In this document: positions 44,741 through 55,874 of the stretch, in pieces
How positions within the stretch are numbered: the first letter of the stretch is position 1
How the letters are laid out: each line of letters starts with the position of its first letter
Source: Dactylis glomerata
Taxonomy: Eukaryota; Streptophyta; Magnoliopsida; Poales; Poaceae
Reading direction: 5' to 3'
DNA length: 64,000 nt
Assembly: GCA_007115705.1 (NCBI GenBank)
Contig: QXEO01000235.1
Span: 3,071,888 to 3,135,887 of the forward strand
The notes under the pieces: generated by a model
Seen by the model: the letters and a program-made list of their open reading frames with translations, nothing else
Told to the model about the DNA's origin: nothing
The model's database searches: none
Position numbers and translations under genes: made by a program

Positions 44741-47380
44741 GACCCCAACAAATTCCTTTTGGAGAAGTTGCCTTGCTTTTCATTTGCCAAGAACACTCCG
44801 TTTTTCACTCTTATCGTTTCAACGAGTGTTCTCTTTTTCTAGAACTGTGTTTAGCTTTCGATTTTCACCTTGATTTGTGTTCTGATCTTGTTATATCGTT
44901 GCATCAAGGTGTATTTTTGCCTCTGGTCCATGTTGGTTTTCATGAAAAGAGTTGCTTATAAAAAGTTCGAATGGTGTTGGAAAAGAGAAAACGCTTTATG
45001 CAAAAAATGTGGTACAAGAAGGAGCTTGTGTAGACTGCGGCCTAGGCTTTTGCATGTCGTGCTTGATGTCTTTTTGATAGTATGCTTAGTGGTTTTGCTG
45101 TAGCATGACTTGTCTCAAATGACTGACATTGCTTAATGAGCCTTTGAAAAAATCATGCATTGTTTTAATTATTTGGAAGCATTATTTTGGTCTTCTCCTT
45201 TGATGCTTTATTTGGGTTGACTTGGCGCATGCTCACACATGTTAGACTCATACAAAGTCACCATTGCCTCTATGATCATTTAGTTTTTGACTTTTGATGC
45301 CATCTTATGCTTCTTTTAATGTTGCTTTGTTGCTATGCATGATTATGGCTGTTATTGCTCTCTTAGTTGGTCGCTCCCAGTCTTTTGCTAGCCCTCATTT
45401 TGTACTAAGTATGAGCTCTACTCGTGCATCCAACTCCTAAAAACCAAGTTGTTCCAAAGTGTCCACCATATATACCTATTAGTAATTTGCTATTCCAAAG
45501 TACATTTGACTTGCTTTTATCTATCCTTCAAATTAAACTCTTTTTGGTGTTATGCGAAAATTGGTCAGTAAAGCTCTCACGAACCTAGGGGTGAAAACGG
45601 AACGGATTATTTCCGACCAACCGACCGACCGAAGGCTTACAGAACGCAAAAATGGATTCGGTCGGATAGTGGGCGGATACGGTCACGGATACAGCTAGTG
45701 ATTAACGAATATGGAAAAGGATATAGTTTTACTAATATCCGACCGTATCCGAAGATATACCATATTTCACGGTTATATCCAGACAATATCCGACAAAATA
45801 TCCGGTAATGAGTTGTTGAGTACGTGACTGCGGAGAGAAGATAAAAGAGAGTTATACATTTTGTCTTATGGTACACAAACACCACCATGCAAGACACAAG
45901 CTAGTTTTATAGGAATATATATTTATGTATGTAGAAAATTTACAAGCTAATTTTACTTTATTATCAACGATAGATCCGAAAAAATGTTTATCCACAACCG
46001 AACCGTATTTGCTCCATATTCGGTCCATATTCGTTACCGATAGACTCCGATTCCGTATTCGTATCCGCACACTATCTGCTCCGATTCCGAAAATAATATG
46101 GTAACGAATGCGGTTTCACTACTATCCGTCTGTATCCGCTCTGTTTTCACCCCTACACGAACCTGATGGCACACTTTACTTTTCTCATTCTTAAAATTTT
46201 GACATTGTGGCTCCCTTATGTTGAGTTGTTATGCTTGCAAGTTGTAAGTTGGAAGTTAGCCCAGCCATGCCGTCATGGGGCAAGCTTTCAACATTGCACT
46301 TCTTATTTGAGTTGATATCGTGATCTTTTGTTTATGGATACTCGCGATGTGAACTAATTTGGGAATCTTGTGGGATCATGGAGTTTGTATATGTGTTAGA
46401 GAAACGCCTAGGCCGCTAATCTAAGTCATGCATAATTCATGGTGGAAATTCACAGCATGCCCATAGTGAATATTCGACGATGCATCTCACAATAAAAAGC
46501 TATACCAATGGTAAATAAAAGAGATGCCGAGGTGTTCATTGTTTGTTTGTCCTGTCATTTTGATGTGGGCTTGTTCCATGTCATCGGGCACGAAGGTACC
46601 CCGTTGGCGGTTCTCGATGATATGTGTATACTTACAATGACAAGAGCTTGCTTGGGACTCTAAGTCGAGTAGCATGAGGTTTGAGTATTCGTACTTCACG
46701 GGACACGAGGTTTTCAACTTATGATTTGTCAAGCATATGCATCATAAGTGTATTTGCATTAACTTTAAGCATTCAAGATGCCTATGATGGGGGCAATGAG
46801 AGCTCAAAGCCAGTAAGTACCATAATTTTTGAAGGTTTATAAAACTTGCAATCACTGCTTCCCTCCGCGAAGGGCCATTCTTTTACTTTTTTGTTGAGTC
46901 ACCACCTTCTATCTTTATGCACTGTCTAAGAGAGCATAGTTGTCATTCCGAGTATAATGTGCATTGTCCCAAAGTTTTCATTGATTGATTCATGATGATG
47001 GTTTCACTTGTTCTTAAATTATTTGTATCTAGTCGCCCTCTTAAACTTGAAGGTGTCCTATGCATTTATGTTTTGCTCTCTCATGAAGGACAAGCTGAAA
47101 ACCATTTGTATGTTTTTCCATATGATTTGAACACACGTTGACTTTCATTGTTTCATTTTCATGATCTTTCATTTGTGTTCTTTTTCATGTTATAACACGG
47201 TTGCTAAGTTTCTTCTATCAAGATTATGTCTTTCAAGCCCACGTTTTAAGTTCTTTTGATCCCAGCGCACAACGCTTACATATATGGTCAAGATTGTGTA
47301 GGTGCATGTCACCTCAAAAATTATTTCTTTTGTTATCACTTACCTACTCGAGGACGAGCAGGAGTTAAGCTTCGGGATGC
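44741..47380 (+). other. E 3' non-coding region, right part
   Basis: Continuation of E after element D, closely matching B's 13490-15540. No gene is seen. A hAT-type MITE (45586-46155) is inserted. It ends with AAGCTTCGGGATGC at the 3' LTR, a polypurine tract with one change (C for G) from the B and F form. Confidence 0.8.
45586..46155. mobile_element. hAT-type MITE
   Basis: A 570-bp insertion with terminal inverted repeats TAGGGGTGAAAAC/GTTTTCACCCCTA and an 8-bp target duplication CACGAACC (45578-45585 and 46156-46163). The equivalent site in element B (near 14318-14330) is empty. The interior is AT-rich with many TATCCG/CGGATA motifs and no transposase, so it is non-autonomous. Confidence 0.9.
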
Positions 47381-48542
47381 TGATACGTCTCTAACGTATC
47401 CATAATTTTTGATGCTCTATGCTTGTTTTTACACTATTTGCTTAGTGTTTCATTACACTTCGTGGCATTTTTATGCATTTTTCGGAAGTAACCTATTAAC
47501 GAGATGCCACAGTGCCAGTTCCCTGTTTTCTGCTGTTTTTGTGTTTCAGAAAAGTTACACAGGAAATATTCTCGGAATTGGACGAAACAAAAGCCAGACG
47601 TCCAGATATTTACCGAAGCTTCCAGAGAACCGAAGAGGAGACGAAAAGGAGCCACAAGGCGGCCACACCACCAGGGGGCGCAGCCTGCCCCTAGCCTATG
47701 CCGGCCTGTGGTGTGGGCCCCATGGTCCACTTCTGATGCTGCCCTTTGCCTATAAAGACCCCCCGACGGAAAAAACCTAAAGACCCGATCACTTTTCCAG
47801 AAACACATCGCGATCCGCCGCTGTCGTCGACCCGAGATCAGGAGGGTCCAGAAGCTCTTCCCGGCACCCTGCCGGAGAGGGAAATCGCCACCGGAGGTCT
47901 TCTTCATCGCCATGCTTGCCTCCGGCGCGATGAGTGAGTAGTCTACCTTGGACTATGGGTCCATAGCAGTAGCTAGATGGTTGCCTTCTCCACCATGTGC
48001 TTCATGTTTAGATCTCGTGAGCTGCCTTACATGATCAAAATCACCGTTATGTAATTATACATGTTGTGTTTGTTGGGATCCGATGAATATTGGTGTTATG
48101 ATTGAGTTGATGTATTGAATTTTATCTTATGTTATCTCTATGTTGTTTATGATCTTGCATGCTCTTCGTTGTTAGTAGCTATCTTGGCCAAGTAGTTGCT
48201 AGTGACTCCAAGAGGGAGTATTTATGCTCGATAGTGGGTTCATGCCTCTATTTAATCTGGGAGAGTGACAGAAACCTCTAAGGTTGTAGATGTGTTGTTG
48301 CTACTAGGGGGAAAACAACATTCATATGCTCAAGGGCATATGCTTTGTTTACATTACACACTTTGCTTAATGCAGTTATCTGTTGTTCGCAACTTAATAC
48401 TTGTGGAGTTCTCGGATTGATTCGCCACAAGTGGATTATTAGTCATAGATGCAGTTGGATGATGGTCTATGTATCTTATTGTAATGCCCAGAGTAAATCT
48501 CATAGTGATCCTCTTGACATATCACGTTGTCTTTATCCTATA
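47381..48542 (+). repeat. Truncated 3' LTR of element E
   Basis: Starts TGATACGTCTCTAACG directly after the polypurine tract and has a TATAAAG box at 47751-47757. It follows solo LTR S for about 1160 bp, then stops at 48542 where a Helitron-like end begins. The last 490 bp or so of the LTR are not found downstream. Confidence 0.85.
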
Positions 48543-49537
48543 CTAGGAAATATGCCCGTGCGTTGCAACGGGTTGTTTAAATTTCTGCACGCCACCGGCC
48601 GCCCACGCTTGCCATGCCGTCCGCCCGCACGCCGCTGGCCGCCCGAGCCTGCACTCCGCCGACCACCCGTGCCTGCCACGCCGTCCGCGCCCGCATGCCT
48701 CTAGCCGCCAGCTATGCTCATGGCCGCGTCGCGCCTGCCTGGAACCGCCCGAGCTCTTGCCATCGGGGTCGCCTGGTCTGCGGCGAGGAAGGGAGGGGCG
48801 CCCGCCACACCGTCGTCCGCGTCCGCACGCCGCCGGCCGCCCGCGCCTGGCATGCCGTCCGCCCGCACACCGTTGGCCGCCCGAGCCCGCACGCCACCGG
48901 CCGCCCACGCCTGCCACGCCGTCCGCGCCCGCATGCCTCTAGCCGCCAGCTACACTCCTGGTCTGCGGCAGAGACGGGAGTGGTGCCATTCGTCTCCGTC
49001 GGGACGGTCTGCGGCAGGGACGGGAGTGGTGCCGTTCGTCTCCGTCAGGACAAGTGAGGAAGAAGACCAGCGAGGGTGACTAAAGACTGGATTGCGGGTT
49101 GATTCATAGAAGTGGGGAGGGTTTTTTTGCAAAACTTCCGACGGAAGAACCAAACCATAGAACCCTTGCGTACTTTATTATTAGGTATAGATAGAGCCCA
49201 CAAGCCGCCGGCCGCCCGAGCCCGCACGCCACCGGCCGCCCGCGCCTGCCACGCCGTCCGCGCCCGCATGCCTCTAGCCGCTAGCTACACTCCTAGTCTA
49301 CGGCAGGGACGGGAGTGGTGTCGTTTGTCTCCGTTGGGACGGTCTGCGGCAGGGACAGGAGTGGTGCCGTTCGTCTCCGTCGGGATAAGCGAGGAAGAAG
49401 ACCAGCGAGGGTGACTAAAGACTGGATTACGGGTTGATTCATAGAAGTGAGGAGGGTTTTTTTTGCAAAACGTCCGACGGAAGAACCAAACCATGGAACC
49501 CTTGCGTACTTTATTATTAGGTATAGATAGGTATAGA
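48543..49537 (-). mobile_element. Helitron-like unit H1
   Basis: On the minus strand it begins TCTATACC (right end, after an A) and ends at CTAG (left end, followed by T). A hairpin-forming CCCGTTGCAACGCACGGG lies 8 bases before the CTAG, the grass Helitron 3' signature. The interior is GC-rich and degenerate (CGCCGGCCGCCC-like), with no gene I trust. An internal tandem duplication of about 335 bp means a second TCTATACC-type end lies at 49191. Non-autonomous. Confidence 0.65.
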
Positions 49538-49689
49538 TAACTAAGAAGTTCACACCACTAGCATATTTCTTTTGACATGCAGCTATGCGACCTCAGCAGG
49601 TCACGTCACTTTTTTAAAAAAAGAGTTAGGAACAATTTATTGGGTCAGATTTTCAAGCACCGACGGTTCCACTTCGTCTCCCTCCACCA
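49107..49689. repeat. 583-bp direct repeat, left copy
   Basis: Nearly identical to 55875-56456: one substitution and one A-run length difference by eye. It covers the right part of H1 and 152 bp of its flank. It ends CTCCACCA, immediately followed by the Helitron-like CTAG at 49690. Confidence 0.9.
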
Positions 49690-50009
49690 CTAGTAAAAAT
49701 GCACGTGCCACGCACGTATTATAATTTATAACAAAAAAATTGTAATCTTTTTTTAAGTAATTAGAAATTTTTATTATCACTTCACGTATGTCTTTTTCAT
49801 GTCCAACAACCTGCAACACACACACACACATATCTCCACACACAAAAAATTATGATCATATGAATATATATATGTCCACTAATATAAAAAGACACATAAC
49901 CAGATATTTAAACAATCGCGTCGACTCAAACATCTAATAGTGACTGTATATATGTATGTATGTATTATACTTAGTTACAAAATTGGTAAAAAAAAAGTAA
50001 GCAACATTA

Positions 50010-53000
50010 TCAATAGTATTTCATGAAGGTCCACCTATTTATACGATCTATAAGGCTTCGTATAATGGGTGGGATATTGCTTAAAGCTTCATTCTCTTCA
50101 TATTTGAGAATATGTACCAGAAACCGCTTCCTTAATTCAAGACCATCCTACATATGAATTATACAACATTGTTATGAAAAAAGTCATGTGCAACGTGTAT
50201 ATAAATTGACATGGTGAAGTACTCACCCTAGGTACCGGATAAAATAGCGCTCCATCATACCATGAATGCATAAAATTGAAAACCAAATAACCCGACAGAG
50301 CCCTGCAATCACGAAATGTTATATTGTGCAATGAATAAATTAGTAAGATTGTAATGTCTTGACAAGATTCATACACGTCCGCGTCTGTTGGAACAATGGG
50401 AACTCTGCATCCCCATTTGTAGATGTCATCCTTCGATTCAGGATGTGCTACTTGGAACGCAAGGTTAAAAGTTTTGCCCACGGCTTTAAGTATATTCTTC
50501 CCCAAATCACGTGCCGGAAGCGGGTCCAAAACAGAGATAACTTTCTTTTTTTGATCGAAAACGAACAATTGAAATAGCCCAACAATATCCCAAGGCAATA
50601 AAATCTACAACGAAACATTTAGAAATGCATGAGTCATTAAGACCTACTAAATAACTCTTAGAAACATAGTATTAAATAAAATCTTACCATATCGCATTCT
50701 GAGATATGATACTCATTGCTATTAGGCCAGCTATGAAACAACTGGGCCAACCTTGTAATGTCCAGATTTTCACGGTGACTTGGATCTCGTGCATAGTTGG
50801 ACATCAACTAAAAATAAATAAGAAAACATTAGTATATGAGTCAGATAAGTTCATTTTTATTATAAAATGTAATATGTGATTATAGAAACCTACACAGTAG
50901 TTCAGATCCATGTAATGAATCGGAATTTCTCTAGCAAGCTGGATTACATCGCAAGCAAGTATCCGAACAGCCATATTAAAGCAACTAACATCCATATTTT
51001 CATCCATCTTCAATATATTCTTTAAATGTCTCAAAGTTAGACTAATAGGATAAGGATTTGAACTTCTCACCCATTCAGTCCTGTAAATCAAAATCGTGGC
51101 AATTACAATGACGATAGAGTAATTTATTAGAATACGAAATGAACTTGGAAAAAAATATGGCTTACTCGAGTGAATGGGCATCATCAACCATGCTGATGTA
51201 TAAGCAAAGTTCATCCACCAAATCCTTGCCCATAGGTTTAGCAGATGGTGATGGAAGCAATGATTGGGAGATGATCCCATTTTTCGATGATGTGTTTGAT
51301 GTTTTGGTCTTTTTAGGGGGTCTGGCTATAATTTCACATTCCGTGGGATCATCTATGTCATCTTCATCATCTCCCAAGTCTCGATTTCTTATATTATCAT
51401 CATTTAGTTCTGAGTCCACTAAAATGACAGCTAATTTTTCTCTAAAATGTGTCATATCAATCTATGAAGTAGTAACCAGAGTTAGTTCTTAAATCATAAA
51501 ATAATGTGCAGTAGTACCGTAGATATTTATACCTGTTCCGGAGTGTCGGATAAAGTATCTCCCGTGAAGTACTCCATGAAGTTTAACATCCACAGACCAC
51601 AAGACGACCTGCATGATTTAAGAAAAATTACAATATTAATTTGATAAATAAAAATTACAATTATATAGTTGTAAATAAATATCATCTCGCAATAAAAACA
51701 ATAACATGCAAAATTCTCCAATATTGAATATAGTTGTACCCGTCCGTCTGCAGTCTTCTCTTAACACACTCCTCCCTTTGCCATGATGTGACGTTTACAT
51801 CCTTCCACTTATCAAATTTTAGTTCCATGTGACGTGATGCAATTTTGAGTACATTTTCCAGTCCTTGTAGCTGTTGCATGAATAGATGAAAGTATTAACA
51901 TCATAAGGAAAAATTAAATTAAATTTTGTTATCAAAAGATGAGGCAGTGGGACTAATAACAAACCATATCATTGAGGTCTTTGCAGTTTATTACTTTGCC
52001 TTGCGAGTCGAGCACTTGGATACAGTGTTTTCTGGCATTTACAACTGCTAAGATCCAATGGACGTTTCCTAGGTTTACTGGAATGAAAACCTAGAAAAAA
52101 GGGATATTTGTTAGTTTAGGTCCCATATATCGATAAACAATCATACTCGACTGCACTCATAGTAATATGTATGAAATTGAGACTAACCATATCATGTTCC
52201 AAATAAGTGATGACTCTTTTTAATACCCATGGTGGTACGTCGTCCCCTAGACAGCTGCCGGTCATCTTAGAGAGGCATGCGGTCTCTAAGAAGACACTTC
52301 CACCTGACCTCACATGGAGATGCTCCTTAGCACTTATGCAATATATGTATGCGTTTATGATCTACAATTTCAAACGCATACATTGGTTATATAGAAGATA
52401 ATAGATACTCATTATAAATAACTTCTTGTCATAAAGCTATGTATACTTACTTCATCACCAAGAAATTATCCATGAGTTAAAAGAGTTAGTAACTGGGGCC
52501 TGGTTAGATATGCATCCTCAATGCTCACTAAATTTCTTTTATCATTTGGTTCATTTCGTATTTTTGCAATCACGGACCGATCATCGTCAGTGCATACATA
52601 ATCTATCACGGTGGAAGCAAAACATATATTAATAATGGGGAAAATAAATGTAGAAAAAGCATGAAAAGGAAGGATTTGGTCAGTACCTTCTGGAGCCACC
52701 ACGTAGTCGTGTGCCTTCTTAGGCTTGTTATGCCGACGCGTTTGTTTCATGGGCATTGTCAGCTTGTCTTCTGTAGTTTCAGGCTCTTTCGTGCCAGACA
52801 TCTGTACTAATTCCTCATGTTGAGTTGCTTCTTTGTAGGTTATTAGTACTTTCTGAGAACAACACAACTAACAAGTTTGTCAGTATATAGAATTATAATA
52901 AATATTGGGAAATATAAAAGGAAAAGAAAACTCACATTAGTTGGTGCAGAATCTGTAGGCTCTTTTCCTTTTGTATTTTCTGCTTCATTGTTCTCAGTTT

Positions 53001-53133
53001 TCATATTTTCTTTGGTTACCCCCTCTTCAGTTTTCATATTTTCTTGACTGTCTGTCGTGACTTCTTGTTCTAGTTCATTATCAGGTTTGGTAGCTGGCAA
53101 TGTTATTTTTTGATCCTTGATTCCCTTGTCCAT
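50010..53133 (-). pseudogene. Ulp1-like C48 cysteine protease gene, one nonsense codon
   Basis: SUMO-protease-like family that would cleave SUMO or related tags. Twelve coding exons by eye (minus): 53133-52936, 52852-52687, 52602-52451, 52361-52188, 52090-51965, 51870-51740, 51608-51533, 51461-51166, 51080-50894, 50807-50688, 50604-50227, 50147-50010. All junctions are GT-AG, phases agree, total 714 codons. The catalytic His is in GNVHWILAVVNARK, the Asp in IQVLDS, and the Gln/Cys region in QTDGSSCGLWMLNFMEY. The N-terminus is Glu/Lys-rich. A second LPWDIVGLFQLFVFDQ module follows the protease domain. Codon 167 is TAA (52466-52468) ahead of the catalytic domain, so this copy is probably dead unless it is bypassed. 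ATG 53133 follows a splice acceptor; a 5' UTR exon may lie upstream. Confidence 0.75.
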
Positions 53134-53752
53134 GTTTTCCTGTAAACCCAGTGCTCTTACTTTTAATTATTCTATAATAAGTGTGCACGTGCGATGAATA
53201 TAACAAATTTAATAAAAAATGTGTACTAAAAAACAATTAATTAGTAGATGCTTTACAAGGAGGAAACTATAGGCAAAGCCAAAAGCAGAGCAATCAGGGT
53301 GCCAACTTATGCATGTAAGAAACTTCAATCGATTGCATCTAAAGTAAACCACTGTGAAAGTAGTTCATTTATAATATCAGGATCAACAACTATATTATTA
53401 CTGCAAAGAAAATATTTTCTCTGTTTTTAAGTATCGCAACATCATGGTACCCTTTCCTAAAAAAAACATCATGGTACCCTGCTAGCGTCACGGAGGTATT
53501 ATAGTGATCAGAAGTGAGTAGTACCAATTACATACTGTACTGTTTTTATGTGACAATGATGCCTCACCGCCGGGAATCACAGCAACACATGACCGAGGAT
53601 TGATAGGCAGGATATGGGCAAGGGAAAGTTTAGTTTTGTATGTCTAATTTTAGAGCACCAAAGGCAAGCTCAGTCAAAGATAGCTGCATAAAAAAGGCAA
53701 TAGCAAATCCGTACATGTATGTTATCGGCTATAAAATAGAATCGATTTGTAC

Positions 53753-53990
53753 CTTGTAGTCACAGATCATTTGTCATGTAATGGCCTGAAATTGTGAGGC
53801 TGCGGCGGCCCGTGTGGTCGTTGGGGGCTGGCTCGTCGGGCTTCCGGTGGCAGCAGCGTGGATCGTCGGCGTCGGGTCGTGGTGCGCGTCGCCGGCGCGG
53901 TGGGCTAGCTCTTGAGCGGAAACGATGGAACAGAGGCCACAAATCTTCTAGCGATGTATTAGGAAACGGACTGCGGGATTAGTGGCGATC
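53753..53990 (-). other. Possible 5' UTR exon of the Ulp1-like gene
   Basis: GC-rich minus-strand stretch containing a 60-codon ORF rich in Arg/Pro. It is followed by a plausible donor, ACAAGGTACAAATCG, near 53752. It would join the acceptor just before ATG 53133. No TATA box is obvious upstream. Confidence 0.35.
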
Positions 53991-54477
53991 GTGCCCCTGA
54001 TTATTTACCTGGCCGTTGTGTTGTGCTCATGAGTACGGGACTGTAGGTTTTACGGCCCGCGGAAAAACCAACGATGGATAATTTTTGCAGTGTATACTAC
54101 CATGGATAATATTTGCTCAGAAAATAAAAAAAATTGCTAAGAAAATATAGTGCATACTCGGAAACATAATATGTCACCTACCAGCAAACATGGCTGGGCA
54201 GTGTGCACGCTTGTATGTGGTTTTAAAGCTAGATGAGGTCGTTTGGATCTTCAGCACATGCTTTCTATGTCAGTGTACATTATGAATGTATGCTATAATT
54301 TTGCCAGTGTTGATCTTTTCGATTTTTTTGCATCGGTGACTGTGAGAGATTAAATACAAACATTGCGGATACATAATAAAATTTAAAATTTAAACATATT
54401 GTTTTATTTCAACGAAATCACTCAAAGTCCAATCTAAAAAAAGTCAAGTGACGAATATTTATTCCGGACAAATGTGC

Positions 54478-55260
54478 CTAATCAACATCTTCCATGTTGT
54501 TAGCTTCATCCGAGGAGTGGTGGGGTGTAGAATTCGTCAGATAATTGAAGATGGTCTTCACCGAAGAAGATTGGGCAGGCTCGTTGGCCGGCTTCTGAGA
54601 ATCCCTTCTTAGAAGAACAACATTTTTTACTGCTTCAAGAAAAGCAGAGTCATTATTTATTGCCCGTTCGCGCACACCTACGACATAAAAAAACATGTCA
54701 ATTTTAGTACATTTAGTCATTGATAGCAGTAAAACACTAATAAAAACTCTCCTCACCTTCAAGCATGGCAAACTGCTGACAGACTATCGTGTGATGAAAA
54801 TTTATTGTTGTTGCTGACGTACATACAAGACTTCCTGTTTATCAAAAGATCAATTAAGTAAAAATCAATTTGATATAGAACTTTTTATAGTTCATACTTA
54901 CTCGAGGCTTGGTCAACCTCCATAGAGGTTGCTCTGATGTACGAAGAATGCCTTTCTCCAAACAGTAGCTCTTCTCGGTGGCGCAGAGCCAGTTCTTCTA
55001 TAACTCTGAGAAACACAATATGATCTGCTGAATCTACCACTGCTACTTCCCTCATGCCTAGAGGGAAGTATGTCTCGTGCTCAAGAGGGCTGACATACAT
55101 AATTACACCGGCAATGTCTACAATTGATAGAATATATTATTATAGCAAAACATAAAGTTGAAACCGTTTAATATAATGTACTCTTGTATCAATATTTTTT
55201 TTCTCCAAGAATACCAGTGGTTGATCCATTCGGTAAGTTGAAAACATCATGCGGATCCAT
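54478..55260 (-). CDS. RPA1-like OB-fold protein gene
   Basis: Four exons by eye (minus): 55260-55215, 55117-54902, 54834-54757, 54677-54478. All are GT-AG with matching phases, 180 codons (179 aa), no stops. The protein aligns by eye with the second single-stranded-DNA-binding OB domain of plant RPA1/DUF223: DIAGVIMYVSP, then REVAVVDSADHIVFL (strand region), an EELA/EELL helix, and SLVCTSATTINF near the end of the fold. Much shorter than RPA70 (over 600 aa). Plant Helitrons commonly carry RPA-like ORFs, which fits the Helitron-like end at 49690. The first exon ATG is preceded by a possible leader exon ending at donor 55385. Confidence 0.6.
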
Positions 55261-55384
55261 ATCTGTTGATGCAATATAATGCATATACAATTAGCTAAGA
55301 AATCAATTGTACCTATGTCTATTACATGAATGTCACTAAACTGGAACAACCTTATGAAAGAACTGATGTCAGTGTGTAGCTTAC

Positions 55385-55700
55385 CTGCCGGCCTTAGCTA
55401 TAGATTGCACGGTAGTTTCCTTTCCTGGGGCAACCTCACCTTTTCTTCTTCTTTCTCCTCCTCTCAGCAGCCTCACCTTTTCTTCTTGTACTATATCTCT
55501 TGCCTTACACAGCACTCTTAAATAGACACATATAGAGGCATGCGCAGGAACTAATCCAGGCATGCACACCACGCATGCACTAACCAGTCCACTCGGCTAG
55601 CACACCGCACACATCCAAGTAACAACCTCAACAAGCTCTAACTAACTATGACTTGACCAAATCACATGGTCCATAATACATGCATGCAGACGGTAGTTAA
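55385..55700 (-). promoter_or_regulatory. Possible promoter and leader exon of the RPA-like gene
   Basis: On the minus strand the context GTGTCTATTTAAGAGTGC (near 55515-55532) holds a TATA-like box. It is followed by a purine-rich leader ending at a strong donor, GGCAGGTAAGC (55385). The leader frame contains stops, so translation would start in the next exon. Confidence 0.35.
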
Positions 55701-55874
55701 TTACACCCCCACTTGAATCAACGGAAGTATGGTGGAATGGAAATAGCATAACAGTGGAAGCTTCAAACACTTTATTTTAAGACTGACAAAACAATAAATG
55801 ATGATTATCGCATTGTATAATGCCTTCACGGTTGGAAGCTTTTGTATTTCATGGTTTTGATTATTCTGGTTGTT

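Larger units (their letters stand above)
18994..48542 (+). mobile_element. Non-autonomous LTR element E (host of D)
   Basis: The left piece is the last 443 bp of the 5' LTR (18994-19436), a PBS, a 197-aa ORF and the start of the 3' non-coding region. After element D (21083-44735, duplication GGTTG) the non-coding region resumes at 44741 with a polypurine tract next to 47381. The 3' LTR from 47381 is cut short at 48542. The rest of the 5' LTR should lie on the far side of element A. E has no pol genes. Confidence 0.8.
49690..55874 (-). mobile_element. Helitron-like gene-bearing block H2
   Basis: The left end on the minus strand reads ACGTGCGTGGCACGTGCATT, a hairpin-capable stretch, then TTTACTAG followed by T: a Helitron 3' terminus. 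The other copy of the flank (56445-56460) is CTCCACCA joined to TTGGCATT, the expected uninterrupted A/T site. Two minus-strand spliced genes lie inside: an RPA-like gene (54478-55260) and a Ulp1-like gene (50010-53133). I found no clear 5' TC end; the right boundary is set at the direct repeat. No Rep/helicase gene is present. Confidence 0.5.

Noticed and set aside
48614..49057. Several overlapping GC-rich ORFs in H1
   Set aside because: Both strands and all frames are open because of CGCCGGCCGCCC-like low-complexity sequence; no domain.
50227..50604. A 61-bp intron inside the penultimate exon of the Ulp1-like gene (50364/50302)
   Set aside because: GT-AG ends exist, but splicing breaks the phase and the intron would be too short; reading through keeps the frame open.
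53447..53484. Short duplication of CATCATGGTACCC
   Set aside because: Two 13-bp copies around a short A run; too small to call more than a local slippage event.
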